DNA from: Pontederia crassipes
Lineage: Eukaryota; Streptophyta; Magnoliopsida; Commelinales; Pontederiaceae
Reading direction: 5' to 3'
Assembly (NCBI GenBank): GCA_030549335.1
Contig: CM060191.1
Span: 58,291,947-58,355,946 of the forward strand
Length of the DNA: 64,000 bases
Shown piece after piece: positions 10,284 through 23,300 of the stretch; position 1 is the first letter of the stretch; each line of letters begins with the position of its first letter. Position numbers and translations under genes: made by a program. Below the pieces are notes generated by a model that saw only the letters and a program-made list of their open reading frames with translations, searched no databases and was not told the origin of the DNA.

Positions 10284-13200
10284 ATGGCGCTGAGGCTGTC
10301 GAGACCGACCCCTTCACCGGCGATCCCGCCAAGGGTCTTCGTCTCCCCGACGGCCATCCTTCGGCTTCCGAATACGGCAGGCCAAAGTCAGGGTTTTGGT
10401 TTTACGGTTCCCTCCGCAGCGTCCAAGGCGGGCAGAAGTCTCTGTTTCGCTATTTCCCCCGCGAGGTAGGGCAAAATTCGCATCATCTTATTTGCGCTTC
10501 TCATCAAAGTTGTTTCGGGTTTTAGGTCAATTTGGCGCTCGTTGGCGCCTGGGATCGATCACCTGGTGGATCTGCGGGGAAGTTGAAACCTTGCCTTGTC
10601 GAGAGGGTCTAGGAGTGAAAATTGTTCGTTTTTTTTTTGTATAGATTCCTTAGTGCGAATGTGTAAATCTTCGTTTAGGAGTTATTCGTCCTTTTAGTAT
10701 CTTCCGTTGCCATTGCCATTTATCGAATTCTTTAGGTTTTTTTCCTCTTACCTTCTGCGCGTGGTTTGATTTGTTTTCGTTTTTCTTCAAGGAGATCATG
10801 CCAACAAATTATGGAAAAATATTAATTGGTAATGTAGTTGATGAAGTTCTTTCTTTTGCATGCTCATGAACGCTTTGTTCTGATAATGGTCTCTGTATTT
10901 CTTATCTCACGATGTTTGGTTATTGTACCCATTTTTTTGAGCCTACAAAATTGTCGGTATTTGTAGTATTCTTATTCAATTGTGCTAGCATTGTTGGGAA
11001 TAATGATTGATCAGGTAGGAACTTTCTTGATGATATGAATTTTGAGTTGCATTGTTTGTGTTGGTATGTTTTAGATTGGACAAGGAAAGGGTTGATCAAA
11101 GTGATAGCCTTACGTTGGATAGCATCAGACACTCATTAATCAGGCAAGAAGATACTATTATATTCAACCTTTTAGAGAGGGCACAATATTGTTACAATGC
11201 TGACACCTACGATCCAAATGAGTTCGACATGGAAAGCTCACAGTGTTCTTTGGTCGAGTTCATGGTTAAAGAAACTGAGAAGCTACATGCACAGGTTATT
11301 TGAATAAAAATGATAGAACTTTAATTTTATGGATTTAAGCTTTATGTCGTTTTTTTCTTTCTGACCTCTTATTACTTGCTCCATGCTGTAGGTTGGAAGA
11401 TACAAAAGCCCAGATGAGCACCCATTCTTTCCAGATAGTTTACCTGATCCGATGTTGCCACCTATGAAGTATCCCAATGTAATACAAACAATACTGAACA
11501 AACATGCTTCCAGATTGTTTCTCATTAGATCTGATAATGGTCTAATAGTGTAATTCAAACTGACGCATCTCAGAATTTTTACAATGTTTAATGAAATGTA
11601 AAGAAGCATAGATTAGGCTTTCCCATGATTTTCTTTAAGGAATATAATGCTTATCCTGGGAATATTATAGGCATTTATGTAACATTAGTAGTAATAAGGA
11701 AATGCTATGTATTTTAGCTTGCTAGCACTAAAGATATTGGGTTGACTTTTGGAGATAACAAATCAACAATACATGGACGCAATCTTACAAGAATTACACT
11801 GCAGGATCTTGTCTTTAGACTTCTGGACTTATTCAACTTGACATATTTCAATCTGCTTCTAGAATTCGCATGTCTTGTCTTTAGACTTTGGCTTATTCAA
11901 CTTGACATAATTCAATCTGCTTTCTAGAATTTGCATATTTTAATCCACACTAGTAGGGCGGTCACTTTCACAACACGAACATTGATGAAGCACGGAAATG
12001 TTTCTTTTCTCTTTTTCACTCGTGATGCATGAACTTACTCTACTCTAGCTTAATTTGAGCAAGACTGGATATAGTGTAATCCATGTGTTGGCCACTCTTC
12101 TATTTACGTCCATTTTGAGACCTAGAATTAGTGAAGAATTTTCTTTTGGCTTAATATGGTAGTTGATCTTGTTACTTCCTTTTGCCAAAATATTATTGAA
12201 TCTATCACTAGTACCAGTTTCCAGCAGAACTCTGCTAAAAGTGCCATTATAATTTTTTTTGTTCTATGTTTTATCAGGTTCTTCATCCGATTGCTGATTC
12301 CATCAATATAAACAAGAAAATATGGGACATGTATTTCAGTAGACTGCTTCCTAGATTGGTTAGGGAAGGTAATGATGGCAATTGTGGTTCAACTGCTGTT
12401 TGTGATACAATCTGCTTACAGGTACAAAAAGTGTTTTTTTTTTCTGATTTTCATTGAGAATGCATATTTCTCGATATACATATGTTGTCATTTTTAAACT
12501 CCATGAATTTTCAGATGTTTTAATCAGATGACCTTTGAAGAAACTTAAATTGGGTAAATTTTTGTGAAAGGGAAAAAAGATGATCACGATTGAAGATGGT
12601 CGTCCATCCTAAATTGAGTAAAATGTCTAATTGCTAAGGCTTTATTTGCCTGTATAGAATTCAGTATTTCTGTGCTATCCCAGTTCATTAATAAAATATG
12701 GGGTTATTTCCTTAGACCTCCCTAAACTATCGCGATTTTTTGCATGTATGAACTCACCATAGCGCCTCGCTAAATTATTCCGGAATTTCCCCTTTAGTCC
12801 ATCCGTCTAGTTCTATTAATTTTCCCATTATTTTTTTTTTCCGATTTGTTAAATGACTGAACTACCCTTCTTTCATCTCTTTTAACATTTAAAGGGGGCA
12901 GTCCCCTCTACGCCTTCAGCAAGGGGGGCGGTGCCTCCCCCCTCGCCCGTCGTCGAAACTGGGGGGCGTTGCCACCCCTCTGCGATCTCGTCGGCAGCGA
13001 CGCGGAGCAAAACGGGGGGGCGCCCCCTCCTTTTTTTAAAATATTTATTATTAAAACTTTTAAATATGAAAAGAGATGAGAGAAGAGTAGTTTAGTCATT
13101 TAATAAATAGAAAATAATGTAAAATTTAACAAAACTAGATGATGGATTAAAATGAAAATCACGGAATAATTTAGGGAGGTGCTACGGTGAGTTTAGGAAT

Positions 13201-14124
13201 AGATGCGAAAAATCACGATAATTTAGGGGAGGTCTAAGGAAATAATTCTAAAATATGTCTGCGATTTGTTACTTCAGGAATGCGAGAATGTGTTTTGGTT
13301 TAGAGGTGAAATCTAGGCTCTATTGCGGAGCTACATTATGCACTTTGGTTGTTTTTCTTTTTTGAGAGGTACCTTGGTTGTTTTATATTTTTGAAGGCCA
13401 ACATATATATCTGTATGATGACACGCAGTTCCATCCCAAGCCATATATTAATAACTCTCTTGCAGATGGTTGAACCATTTTTTTAGTCTTGTACAATTGT
13501 TGTAACTATGCAATTTAGAAACTGACACTAAATTTTCTCAGTAAAAAAAACTGAACTTTTTTCTTGGAAAAAAGGTGGCACTAAATGATAAAGCCTTGTG
13601 TCTGAGCAGTATATTTGCCCCTACGAATTCTTAAAATTAAAAATACCTACTATTCCTGGACTGTTTTCTTCATCGATTTCTTGAAATCTATGTGCAGGCT
13701 CTCTCGAAGAGAATTCACTATGGTAAATTTGTTGCTGAAGCGAAATTCAGGGAAGCACCAAATGTCTATGAACCTGCAATAAAAGCACAAGTACGATATT
13801 CTTTTGGTCTGCTGAACATTTATGTCGATCAAATAACGTTGTATCTAACTTTTCATTTACGTTTTTCTCATTTTATGTGTCTGTTTCCAGGACGGCGAGC
13901 GGTTAATGCGTCTCTTAACATATGAGTCCGTTGAAACAGCAATCAAACAAAGAGTAGAAGCAAAGGCCAAAATCTTTGGACAGGAGGTAACAATTGGTGA
14001 GACAGATGGTGCGCCAATACTGTACAAAATAAATCCAAGAATAGTTGCAGACCTATATGGCAAATGGATAATGCCATTAACAAAGGAAGTGCAAGTAGAA
14101 TACCTACTACGAAGGCTAGATTAG
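10284..14124 (+). CDS. CM1: Chorismate mutase, plastid type (six coding exons)
   Basis: Converts chorismate to prephenate, the committed step to phenylalanine and tyrosine. Coding exons are 10284-10465, 11075-11294, 11392-11478, 12278-12421, 13698-13790 and 13891-14124 (960 nt, 319 aa). All introns are GT-AG and all phases close. Residues 1 to about 61 are Ser-, Pro- and Arg-rich and low in acidic residues, like a plastid transit peptide. The rest is the plant AroQ-type enzyme from LDSIRHSLIRQED (from about residue 75) to the C-terminal TKEVQVEYLLRRLD. By analogy with the yeast enzyme, Arg79, Arg216, Lys227, Glu257 and Thr306 fall at active-site positions. The position equivalent to yeast Glu246 is Gln310, as in other plant enzymes. 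Length is close to Arabidopsis CM1. The allosteric state (Trp-activated, Tyr/Phe-inhibited) cannot be read from sequence, so a CM3-type paralogue is possible. Intron 4 carries a 548-bp MULE-MITE. Confidence 0.95.
12701..13248. mobile_element. Mutator-like MITE in chorismate mutase intron 4
   Basis: A 548-bp element flanked by a perfect 9-bp target duplication, TAAAATATG (12692-12700 and 13249-13257), diagnostic of Mutator-like elements. Ends are GGGTTATTTCCTTAGACCTC and its near-complement. The inverted repeats run for about 200 bp per side, with matched blocks such as CTCACCATAGCGCCTCGCTA on the left. The short core (about 12895-13030) is GC-rich. It sits about 280 bp downstream of exon 4 and leaves the splice sites intact. 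Related sequence lies at 4085-4310 and 14620-16330. Confidence 0.92.
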
Positions 14125-14619
14125 CCAAACAAAACATCCTGTTGCTTAAAGTATTCACATGCTATATTTTGGTTGTTTCCTTAAGAAAAATTACCGAGTC
14201 CCTTTTGTAAAAAATTAAAGCGTTATTCACAAGGAAGAAAATATCCTTTCTGCAAACAGTTTCCAAGATATGGATTGAATAGTGGAGTCAGAGATTGTGG
14301 CGCAATATTACAAACATTCCATTAATGGATAGTTTTATTTCACCCGTCCTCAAATGAGCTTTGACTTGTTTGCTTGAAGTTTATTTATGTGAACTGTGTT
14401 ATGAACATTCTTTTTCAACGAAGGCATGAACTTCGAATTAATAAATCATTTCAAAGTTCAAATTCGATTCTTAAAGTTCTAATGTTTTCAAAGTGAACAT
14501 ATTATTCTTTTCTAAAAGCAAAGAGATGTAATATTTCATGTTGAAATTTGAGATGTTAGAACCAGGATACATGAGACCTACTGTCCTCGCTGGCTTCTAA
14601 TACTACTGTACGAAAGAAA
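14125..14619. other. 3' flank of chorismate mutase, no further gene
   Basis: Probable 3' UTR and downstream spacer. An AATAAA-containing sequence (ATTAATAAATCA, about 14438) could serve polyadenylation. No other feature is seen. Confidence 0.4.
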
Positions 14620-16330
14620 AAATAATTTATTCTTTAAATTTAAATTTCTCTTATAGCGATTTTTCCGTTAGCGCTGTCGCTAAATTATATTACGATTTTT
14701 ATTTTATTTCATTCGTTTAAAATTAAACAACTGTATTCTCTCCTTTAATCTAAATAAAAAATTTTAAAATAACATATATATATATAATAAAAAAAGGGGC
14801 GTTGCCCCAGAGGGGGGACGCCCTGTCCTATTGCCACTGCCGCAGCTCTTGTTCTCCGTCCTGGAGATCACTGGCGAGTTCGACTTGAATCTGATGCGTG
14901 ATCGAGCTCTGGCAGCTGCAGTGGGCGTGTTCTCGGAGCGAATGGATTTTGCACGGCACTGTTTCTCCTTCTTCCCCCTCGCTTTCAGTTCCGACTGTTC
15001 ATTCGGTAGCCTGTTGATCCAGTGGACGGCTGCCGGAGTTTTGGAATCGACGGCGGTGGCGAGGTCAGAAAGCGCGGCTGCAGCCGTGACTACTTCCTTA
15101 GGCGAATTGACTGGCCTGGAGGATCTCCACCATGGTCTCGCCTAGCAGCATCGACATACGCCTCCATTCCCCTGCATCGATTGCCTGCATTGCATCAGCG
15201 ACGATTCGAGCTAACAGCGCAGAGTTGTTTTGCAGAAAAGAAGGGCCGTACCTTTCGTGCTCACTGGGAACTTGCCACTTGGAGATTTTCGAGCCGCGTT
15301 GTTTCTCATCCTCCAAGATTTTAGCAGGAAACGAACAAAACCTTTCAGCAGAAGGACGAGGAGAGAAGAAAAGCGGTCGAGCCAAAATGCGGACCTCAAT
15401 GATTCCTGCTTGCACCTGAGACTGGTCTTCAGATACGTCTGGTGCTCCTGGTGCCGAGCCACGCACTCGTCCTTCTTGGACAGCGTCTCTCTCACGAGAT
15501 TGGGGTTCAGAGCCGCCGCCGCGGCTACGGCTGTACCGGAGGTCTTCGTTCTCCTCACGGCTGGAGGAGTCTTGGCCACCATCTCTGGTTTGGTTTCCTC
15601 GCTGGGACGCACAGGACGAAAAGTTAGGGCCTAGGGGGGACCGAAGAATGCGGAGAAAAAATGACCTGTGTGTATAAATACATGTATAAACATATAATTA
15701 TAAAAATAAAAAAATTAAGAAAATAAATTTACTCTATAAAAAATATATGTTAAAAATAACTTATAATTATAAATTTTATTTTTTTAATTGAAATATATCT
15801 TTTTATTATTCATCCATGCATTTTTTATTTGTCATGTTCATCTTGCAAATTAAATTTTATGATAAAATAATATAATTATATTTAACATTATATATATGAA
15901 ATAATTAACTTCAAAAGGTTAGATGAAGATATATGTAACTAATTTTTTAAATACTTAATTAATTACTTTGATTTGTTATAGAAAAAAAAATCAAACTTAT
16001 TGCTATATATATATTTCATAAATGCATATATTACACTATATGTTTTTTCATATATCTCATAAATATAATATAATATCTTTATGTAGATTTCATAAGAGGG
16101 GAGGGGGGAAGCCGCTTTTTTAGAATTTAATTTATTATTATATATTATTTAAAAAATTTCAAGATTAGGGGGGTGGGGGGATGGTAGTTTAATAATTTAA
16201 TAAATATAAAAAAATTAAAAATAAGGAAAAAGTTAACGAAATTAGAAGAATAGAGTAAAGAATGGATTAAACGTGAAAAATCGTAAAAGATTTGAATAAT
16301 TAATCGAAGGAAAAAAATGATTTAGGATAC
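14620..16330. mobile_element. Pack-MULE-like element carrying gene fragments
   Basis: AT-rich arms flank a sharply GC-rich core. The left arm (about 14620-14790) contains TTATAGCGATTTTTCCG and TAGCGCTGTCGCTAAATTAT, which match the left TIR of the 12701-13248 element. The right arm (about 16090-16330) contains the matching complement (ATGGATTAAACGTGAAAAATCG, then GAAGGAAAAAAATGA). The core (about 14800-15650) has exon-like composition, and the - strand carries open stretches with protein-like content: one beginning MVAKTPPAVRRTKTSG near 15580 and one containing IVADAMQAIDAGEWRRMSML near 15200. I cannot name the donor gene. No clean target duplication was found, so the outer limits are approximate. 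Confidence 0.6.
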
Positions 16331-16710
16331 CACTAATTAATTTTATTCTCGTCAAATAAAATAAAAGGACAACGTGTTTTGAAGCGGCCTAATCCATAAT
16401 TTAAACCTGCATTATGTACATTGAGACAATTGCGTAACAATTGAAGTCCCTGTTACCCGCTCAAGCCGAATCATAAAATTCTTAAGGATCTACTGACAAA
16501 GCTGAAGAATTTATCCACATCCTCAAATGCTTATGCGGGTAAGTTTATAAACAGTAGACAAATTAAAAGGGAATCATCCTGATGCTTAGACGTATCAGGG
16601 AAGGATATAACAAAAATGAAAATGAGCATAGGCCTTCCTTCGATGGCATGCAGCTGATTGTCAGAACGAATCATCCAGAAAATAATGTTCATACATTCAA
16701 TTTTCCGAGT

Positions 16711-19700
16711 AACTTCGCCTATATTTTATAGCCGGTCCCAAGCCCAGATAAAAAAGGAGGGTTATGTTAGGCCCCGACAGCCAGCATAAAATCTTGTCGA
16801 ATCTTATAAACATGGATCAACGAATATATTGTGTTAATGCTAAGTCGTTATCCGTAAGTAACGCGCTGTACAGCTCGGGTACAGTGATAAAAGAGAAAGA
16901 GCCGCTGCATCTTCACCTGAATGCAGTGTTAAATGAGAAAGGTAGCAATGCAGTGTTAAATGAGAAAGGGCTACCGCACTCTAATGGACTAAGGTCAGAT
17001 TAGGTTCTTGGAACATTGGGATGTTGAATGGGAAGCGCCTCGAGGTGACACAAGTAATGGACCAGCGTAAGATTAGTATCTTATGCTTGCAAGAAATTAG
17101 ATGGGTAGGAGAGAGAAGTAAAAAGATTAAGTTAAATGGTTCCAAACTTTGGTACACAGATAAGATAAATGGAAAGAATGGTGTTGGTATTATCGCGGAT
17201 GCAGAATGAAGGAAGAATGTTGTGGAAGTTAAAAGGATTGAAGATCGAATCATATCCGTGAAAGTAATTGTTGGAAAGGAAACTATGAACATTATTAGTG
17301 CATATGCATCCCAAGTAGGAGCAGAATCACATCTTAAGGAGAAGTTTTGGACAGATATAGAGGGTTTGATTGAAAGTATACCAACAACCGAGAAAGTTTA
17401 TATTGGGGGAGACCTTAATAGACATGTTGGTAAAGAGGCAGGACCACATGCAAGGGTTCATGGTGGTTTTAGTTTTAGGGAGTTGAATGAGGAAGGACAA
17501 ACTATTATTGATTTTTCTTTAGCATACGACCTTAAGATTATCAACACTTGTTTTAGGAAGAGAGAGGAACATTTAATCACATACAAAAGTGGAACTCATA
17601 GGTCTCAAATCGATTTTTTCTTGACAAGAAATACTGATAAAAGACGTTGTACTAAAATTCTTGGGCATGGGGTGACTACACAACATAGATTGTTAGTTCT
17701 TGATATGCAAATGAAATGTATAAAACCAAAATCTCGAACAATTTTTGATCGAAAGATCAAGTGGTGGCAGTTAAAGGGGGAGAAGCGAGAGACTTTTAGA
17801 AGTAAGTTATTAGAGGAAAGTGTGTGAGAGTTAGAAGAAGATGCTAGTATCATGTGGGAGAATGTGGCAAAAAAGGTTGAAATTGTTGCTAAAGTCATTT
17901 TAGGAGAATCAAAAGGTTTTGGACCACGAGATAAGGAGACTTGGTGGTGAAATGAGGAGGTCCAAGAAAAGATGCGTAATAAGAAGAATTATTTCAAGGC
18001 GATACACTTGGACAATAGTTCTGACAATTGGAAAAAGTATCGTTTGATGAAAAGAAAGGCTAAGAAGACAGTTAGTGATGCTCGTGCTAAAGCATATGAG
18101 GGATTTTATAAGGACTTAGGGACAAAGGCTGGTGAACAAAGGATTTACAAGATTGCAAGAAATAAAGAGAATGAGTCGAAAGATTTGGATCAAGTAAGAT
18201 GCATAAAAAATGAAGTTAGCAAGATTTTAGTTACTGAAGGAGATATTAAGAACAGATGGGAAGAATATTTCTATAAGCTATTTAATGATGGATGTGAAGG
18301 TTCCCGTTATGATTTGGAAGACTTGACAATTAGCGAATGTAAGCTTAATAGGTCATTTTATCGTAGAATTAGAGTCTCGGAGATTAGCGAAGCTCTTAAG
18401 AAAATGGAAAATGGTAAAGCCGTTAGACCGGATGGTATACCGATTGAAATTTGAAAATATTTAGGAGAAAAATGTGTGTTGTGGTTATGTAAACTATTTA
18501 ATGAGATTTTACGGTCGAAAAAAATGCCTGATGATTGGAGATTAAGTACATTAGTTCCTATTTACAAAAATAACGGAAATATTCAAAATTGTGCAAATTA
18601 TAGAGGGATTAAACTTATGAGTCACACAATGAAATTATGGGAAAAAGTGATTGAGCATAGATTAAGAATGGAGACTAGTATTTCTGAGAGATAATTTGGG
18701 TTCATGCCAGGAAGATCTACTACAGAGACGATTTATTTACTAAGGAGGATGATGGAGAAGTATTAAAGTAGAAGAAGAGACTTACATATGACTTTCATTG
18801 ACTTAGAGAAGGCGTATGATCGAATACTAAGGGATGTACTTTGGAAAGCCTTGCAAAAGAAGAGGATGAGTGTTGCCTACATTAAGATAATACAAGATAT
18901 GTACGATGAGGCATTGACTAGAGTTATGACACCCGGATGTGAGACAAATGAATTTCCTATAAGAATTGGCTTACATCAAGAATCAACTTTAAGCTCGTAT
19001 CTATTTAACTTAGTTATCGATGCTATAACCGAGAGTATCACAGATGAGGTACCTAAGTGCATGCTATTTGCGGATGATATAGTGCTTTTAGCAGATTCAA
19101 GAGAAGAGATTAATACAAAATTGAAAATATGAAGAAATACGTTGGAGTCAAAGCGTTTTCGTTTAAGTAGAAATAAAACAGAATATATGCATAGCAATTT
19201 CACAAATAAACAACTTAGAGACGTTTTGAAAGTTAAGCTAGAGGAGAATATAATTCCTCAAGTGACATTTAAATATTTAGGATCAATTGTAAGACAAGAT
19301 GGTGAGATTGATGACGATGTTAATCATAGAATTCAAGCTGGTTGGTGTAAGTGAAGGAAAGCCACTAGAGTTCTTTGTGATAGAAAAGTACCCAATAAAG
19401 TTAAAGAAAAATTCTATCGTACTGCTATAAGGCCAACAGTGTTATATGGTAGTGAATGTTGGACTATGAAGGGACAACATGAACGTAAAGTGAGGGTAAC
19501 CAAAATGAGGATGTTGAGATGAATGTGTGGTCATACAAGATTAGATAAGATTATGAATGATCATATACGTGAACGAGTCGGAGTGGCTCCTATTAGTGAG
19601 AAAATGGTAGAGAATCGTTTGAGATGATTTGATCATGTTCATAGAAGACCGTTAGATGCGCCAGTAAGAAGAATAGATCAAATAATCTGAAGTCCGATTA

Positions 19701-19863
19701 AAAGAGGGAGAGGGAGGCCAAGGCGGACACTTGACGAACTAATAGATCAAGATCTATTGGTGAATAATATACCGAAAGATTTGATTACTAATAGAGCGGA
19801 ATGACGTCGTATGATCCATGTAGCGGACCCCACCTAGTGGGATAAGGCTTTGTTGTTGTTGTT
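16711..19863 (+). mobile_element. Full-length RTE-clade LINE
   Basis: A 3153-bp non-LTR retrotransposon flanked by a perfect 16-bp target duplication, ATTCAATTTTCCGAGT (16695-16710 and 19864-19879). The 5' part has the plant RTE leader (GCCGGTCCCAAGCCCAGATA). The 3' end is the typical RTE tail, GATAAGGC then (TTG)n. One frame from about 16990 to 19860 encodes an APE-type endonuclease (LQEIRW about 17080, GGDLNRH about 17405, SQIDFF about 17605) and a reverse transcriptase (GFMPGRST about 18700, FIDLEKAYD about 18795, LFADDIVLLA about 19065). The frame never shifts but is interrupted by about 13 stops. It ends about 440 bp beyond the stop codon of the convergent RRG-like gene, so it may lie in or just past that gene's 3' UTR. 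Confidence 0.95.
17021..19860 (+). pseudogene. RTE endonuclease/reverse transcriptase ORF, stop-riddled
   Basis: Continuous single-frame ORF remnant of the LINE. In-frame stops lie at 17207-17209, 17825-17827, 17948-17950, 18452-18454, 18692-18694, 18764-18766, 19130-19132, 19352-19354 and later sites. Nearly all replace expected Trp (TGG to TGA, for example in the WWW of the ETWW motif) or Gln (CAA/CAG to TAA/TAG, for example before FGFMPGRST). No frameshift was noticed. This pattern fits cytosine deamination of a methylated, silenced copy rather than indel decay. No separate ORF1 is apparent, as is usual for plant RTE elements. Confidence 0.85.
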
Positions 19864-19879
19864 ATTCAATTTTCCGAGT

Positions 19880-20304
19880 GGAATCAAAACAAAATGAAAA
19901 ATATACCAAACTGTGTAAACCATCAATTAAAAGATGGAATTGGGTATATAAATAACCACACCTCCTGAGAAAAAAATGTTTAAGCAGGTCCCTGTAAAAA
20001 TATCACAGTTCAAGCTTTAGCCGCCATGAGAAAAGTCTGGAGCGAGGATGTCTTCAAGGTCGGGATTCAGATCTCCTGCGTATACATAGGAATAGTGGTC
20101 TAACAAGATCAAGATATTGGAAGTTGAGGATGGGTAGGTGGATGCAAAGCTCTATGTCGAAAGGCACAGAGGGTAAAGAACTAAAATGACAAGAATTTGT
20201 GCGAATGATTATCATGTGGCATTGGGTGCTTTGGTCAGAACGCAGAATCACTGTGCGACCGAAAACTGTCTGTAGGCATGAGGTACTTGAGAGACGGGAC
20301 TATA
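19880..20304 (-). other. Probable 3' UTR of the RRG-like gene
   Basis: Unique-looking sequence between the LINE target duplication and the RRG-like stop codon. No coding content is visible. The polyadenylation site cannot be fixed by eye. Confidence 0.4.
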
Positions 20305-23300
20305 CTAGAACTCTTTGACAAGATCATACAACATCAAAACTGTCTCAAATGTTAACAATACCACAATCACCCGATCCATGGCATAACTCTTCCTGTTCTG
20401 GAGGACCTCTTGAAGGAAGTGGATATTATGCTGTAAAGGAAATCATGAAACATTAAAAAAAATCACAAGATAGATAGATAAATAAATGCGGAATAAACAA
20501 TGTCCCATATTTTTTCATAACGAATTCAATCAGCTTGCCTGTCCTATATCTTGGGCATTCGAACAAACAAACACTAGAATAGATGCACAAGTATGAAAAT
20601 GGGAAAAGTAGTACCTCCACAAATTTCAACTTGTAATCAAGACTTCCAAACCGCTGATTAAGCTCATACTCCTCTCGAAGGTACTCCAATATTTCAGCAT
20701 AATTTGCATTTCTCCACGCAATTTCAGACCTGATTATGTATGAGGCACAATAAAATGCATATTTGGTGACAAGATGATCTTCATGTAAAAACTTAAAATT
20801 GTCAGCAATTAACATCTAAACAAGATAATACAACTTAATCTACATTACCCTTAGGCTGTGTTTGGTACCGGAACTTGGGCCAAGTTCTGGCCCAAGTTCC
20901 GGTATCTTTTGCCAAATGCCATACGTGACCAACGTGATGGTTGTTCTCCTTTTTGGAGAACTTTAAGTGCAAGTTCTCGCCTCCAGCGAGAACGCACTAT
21001 TTTTTTTTTGTTTTTCTTTTTTCTTTTTTTTGTTTTTTCTTTCAATTCTTTATTATATTTTTTATTACTATAATATTATTTAGTTTATAAAATAAACTTT
21101 TTAACTTAATATGAATATTTTTAAAAAAATTATAATATTAAAAACACATGAAAATAAAAAATTATAATATTCTTATTTTTCGTAAATTATAAATTATAAT
21201 ATATACATAATTTTTTTATAAATATAAATTATAATATTAATATAAGTATTTTCGTAAATAATTATTTAACTAAATAAAAAATAATATTTTATTTTATTTT
21301 AAATTTATACATAATAAATTAATAAATTATATTTTTAGTTCTTACTTTTTATCCAAACACCTACTAAAATTTATCTATCAAATTAACTTTTCAAATTCTC
21401 ATCATTACACTTTTCAACCAAACACCACACATGAACTATTCTATCAAATCAGTTACTTTTTTAGAACCAACGAGAACTACAAATTCTCAATCCAAACACA
21501 GCCTTACAAAAAAGAAATCCTGGAAATAGTGCAGAACATACCTATCAAAAAGACCTAGTTTTATAATAACATCAGCAAGATTTGAATTTGCCTTCCCAAC
21601 AAGTTGAAACAACTTCTTCCTATCCATGGTAAAGGTTCCACTCTTCTCCATACCACGATTTATGTCCGTAAATTCTTCAACCATATCATCAACCTGTAAA
21701 AAGATACAGCAGCAGCAATTCCAAGAGAAAGTTGTGGTCAATTCTTTATTCTCTAAATGCTGAATTACCTATGTATGCTGGTAACAGACTCTTCTCAATG
21801 CCAAGGAGTAAGACGAATATACAACATCTGCTTTCTTGAGATGGAAATATATGACATGTAAACTGTATTTGGGGTACGGAATAAAAATTTGGGACGCAAT
21901 TATAGTGCTGAAAAGTGGTATATGTCTGACAATTACCTGTCTAATATAATGATCAAGAGCAATGCTTTGGCCTAGCACGCTCCCGATGATACGTATCCCA
22001 TCAAGATCTAAACACTTAAGAACTATATAATCCAGGCCACTTTCCATCCATGCAGCTAATAGTGGCTTCTCAACAACAGCATAGTCTGACACCATAGCAT
22101 AATAACAAGAGTTACTTTTCCCAGAAACTAATATATGCAAACTTGCCAAAAGATTTATGCAACTTAGGTGAATAAATTTTCTCCACAAAACAAGACCATT
22201 GATACAAGCTAGACATAGTAGAGACAAGTCACTAGGAAAAAATGAATAAAGAAACTGGTTTTGTACTTTGTATTCATCTGTTCTCTCAAAACAAAACAAA
22301 CAAGAATAGTGTCCATAGCTGTATCAACCCCTTATACAACATCTTACTTTACAGTCCATCTCTTATTTGGAAAAGGATTAGAACTCATGCATCATGACAT
22401 CTGGACTCTCATTTTCTGAAGTAAATTATCAAATAAGTGAATAAAGGGAATAATCAGCCACTTCTGCAAGATCATGTGATCATGTCAAAAAAAATTGCAA
22501 AATCAAATTATTGCTTACCATCCTTCCTCACTTCTGCCACCAATCCACAAGCATGTTTCCGAATTCTATCTAGGTATTCCTCAGCTTCATGATCCGCAAT
22601 GTTGAACAAGACAGCAGACCCATATTGGAAGACAACCACATGGCGTGAACAATGCGCATTTTCCTTTACAATGTCCTAGAACCAAACAACTCCATCATGA
22701 GAAATGATGAAGTGCTATAAAATATGGAATCTTTTTTCATAGCATTTCTGCAGATCATAGTATTAAAGAAGAAACAAAAAATCAAAATTTAATAAATCCA
22801 GCAAATTATGCAGGAGAAAAAGAGACTATATCAAATGTTAAAAACAAAGAGAACAACTACACTCAGCATGTACTACAAGGATTCCAACTTTCCAAGCCTC
22901 CGATATTCTACCAATTTAATTATACATTCTCACATCAAATGCCAACATTTTAATAATGGGAAATATTGAAGATTCTCCAAATCAGATAGAGATTCTGGAA
23001 ATAAATAATTAGGTCAACAAATATTTAAATTGCTAAGAGAAATTGTTGGAGATAATTGAAGCCAACAATTTCTCCATACCAGCAATAATTCTTGTGCAAC
23101 AACCAACCATTTCTTTCCTTTTGTAGTGAACTTCTATTTCTGATATTTCCATGTAGTCTTCTATATATACGAGGACACATTGTTATCAATAAAGACATGA
23201 AAAACAATATTTTCTTCTACATAGTATCAGAGTAGCGATCCTAGATTGTGGTTCTGTACCTTCGTGATTTCTCTCCTTTGTTTCTCTTCTCCACCTTTTG

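Noticed and set aside
10088-10525. 145-codon frame over the chorismate mutase leader and exon 1
   Set aside because: Runs through the C/CT-rich leader and out of frame with the enzyme; the start at 10284 fits the transit peptide and splice phase.
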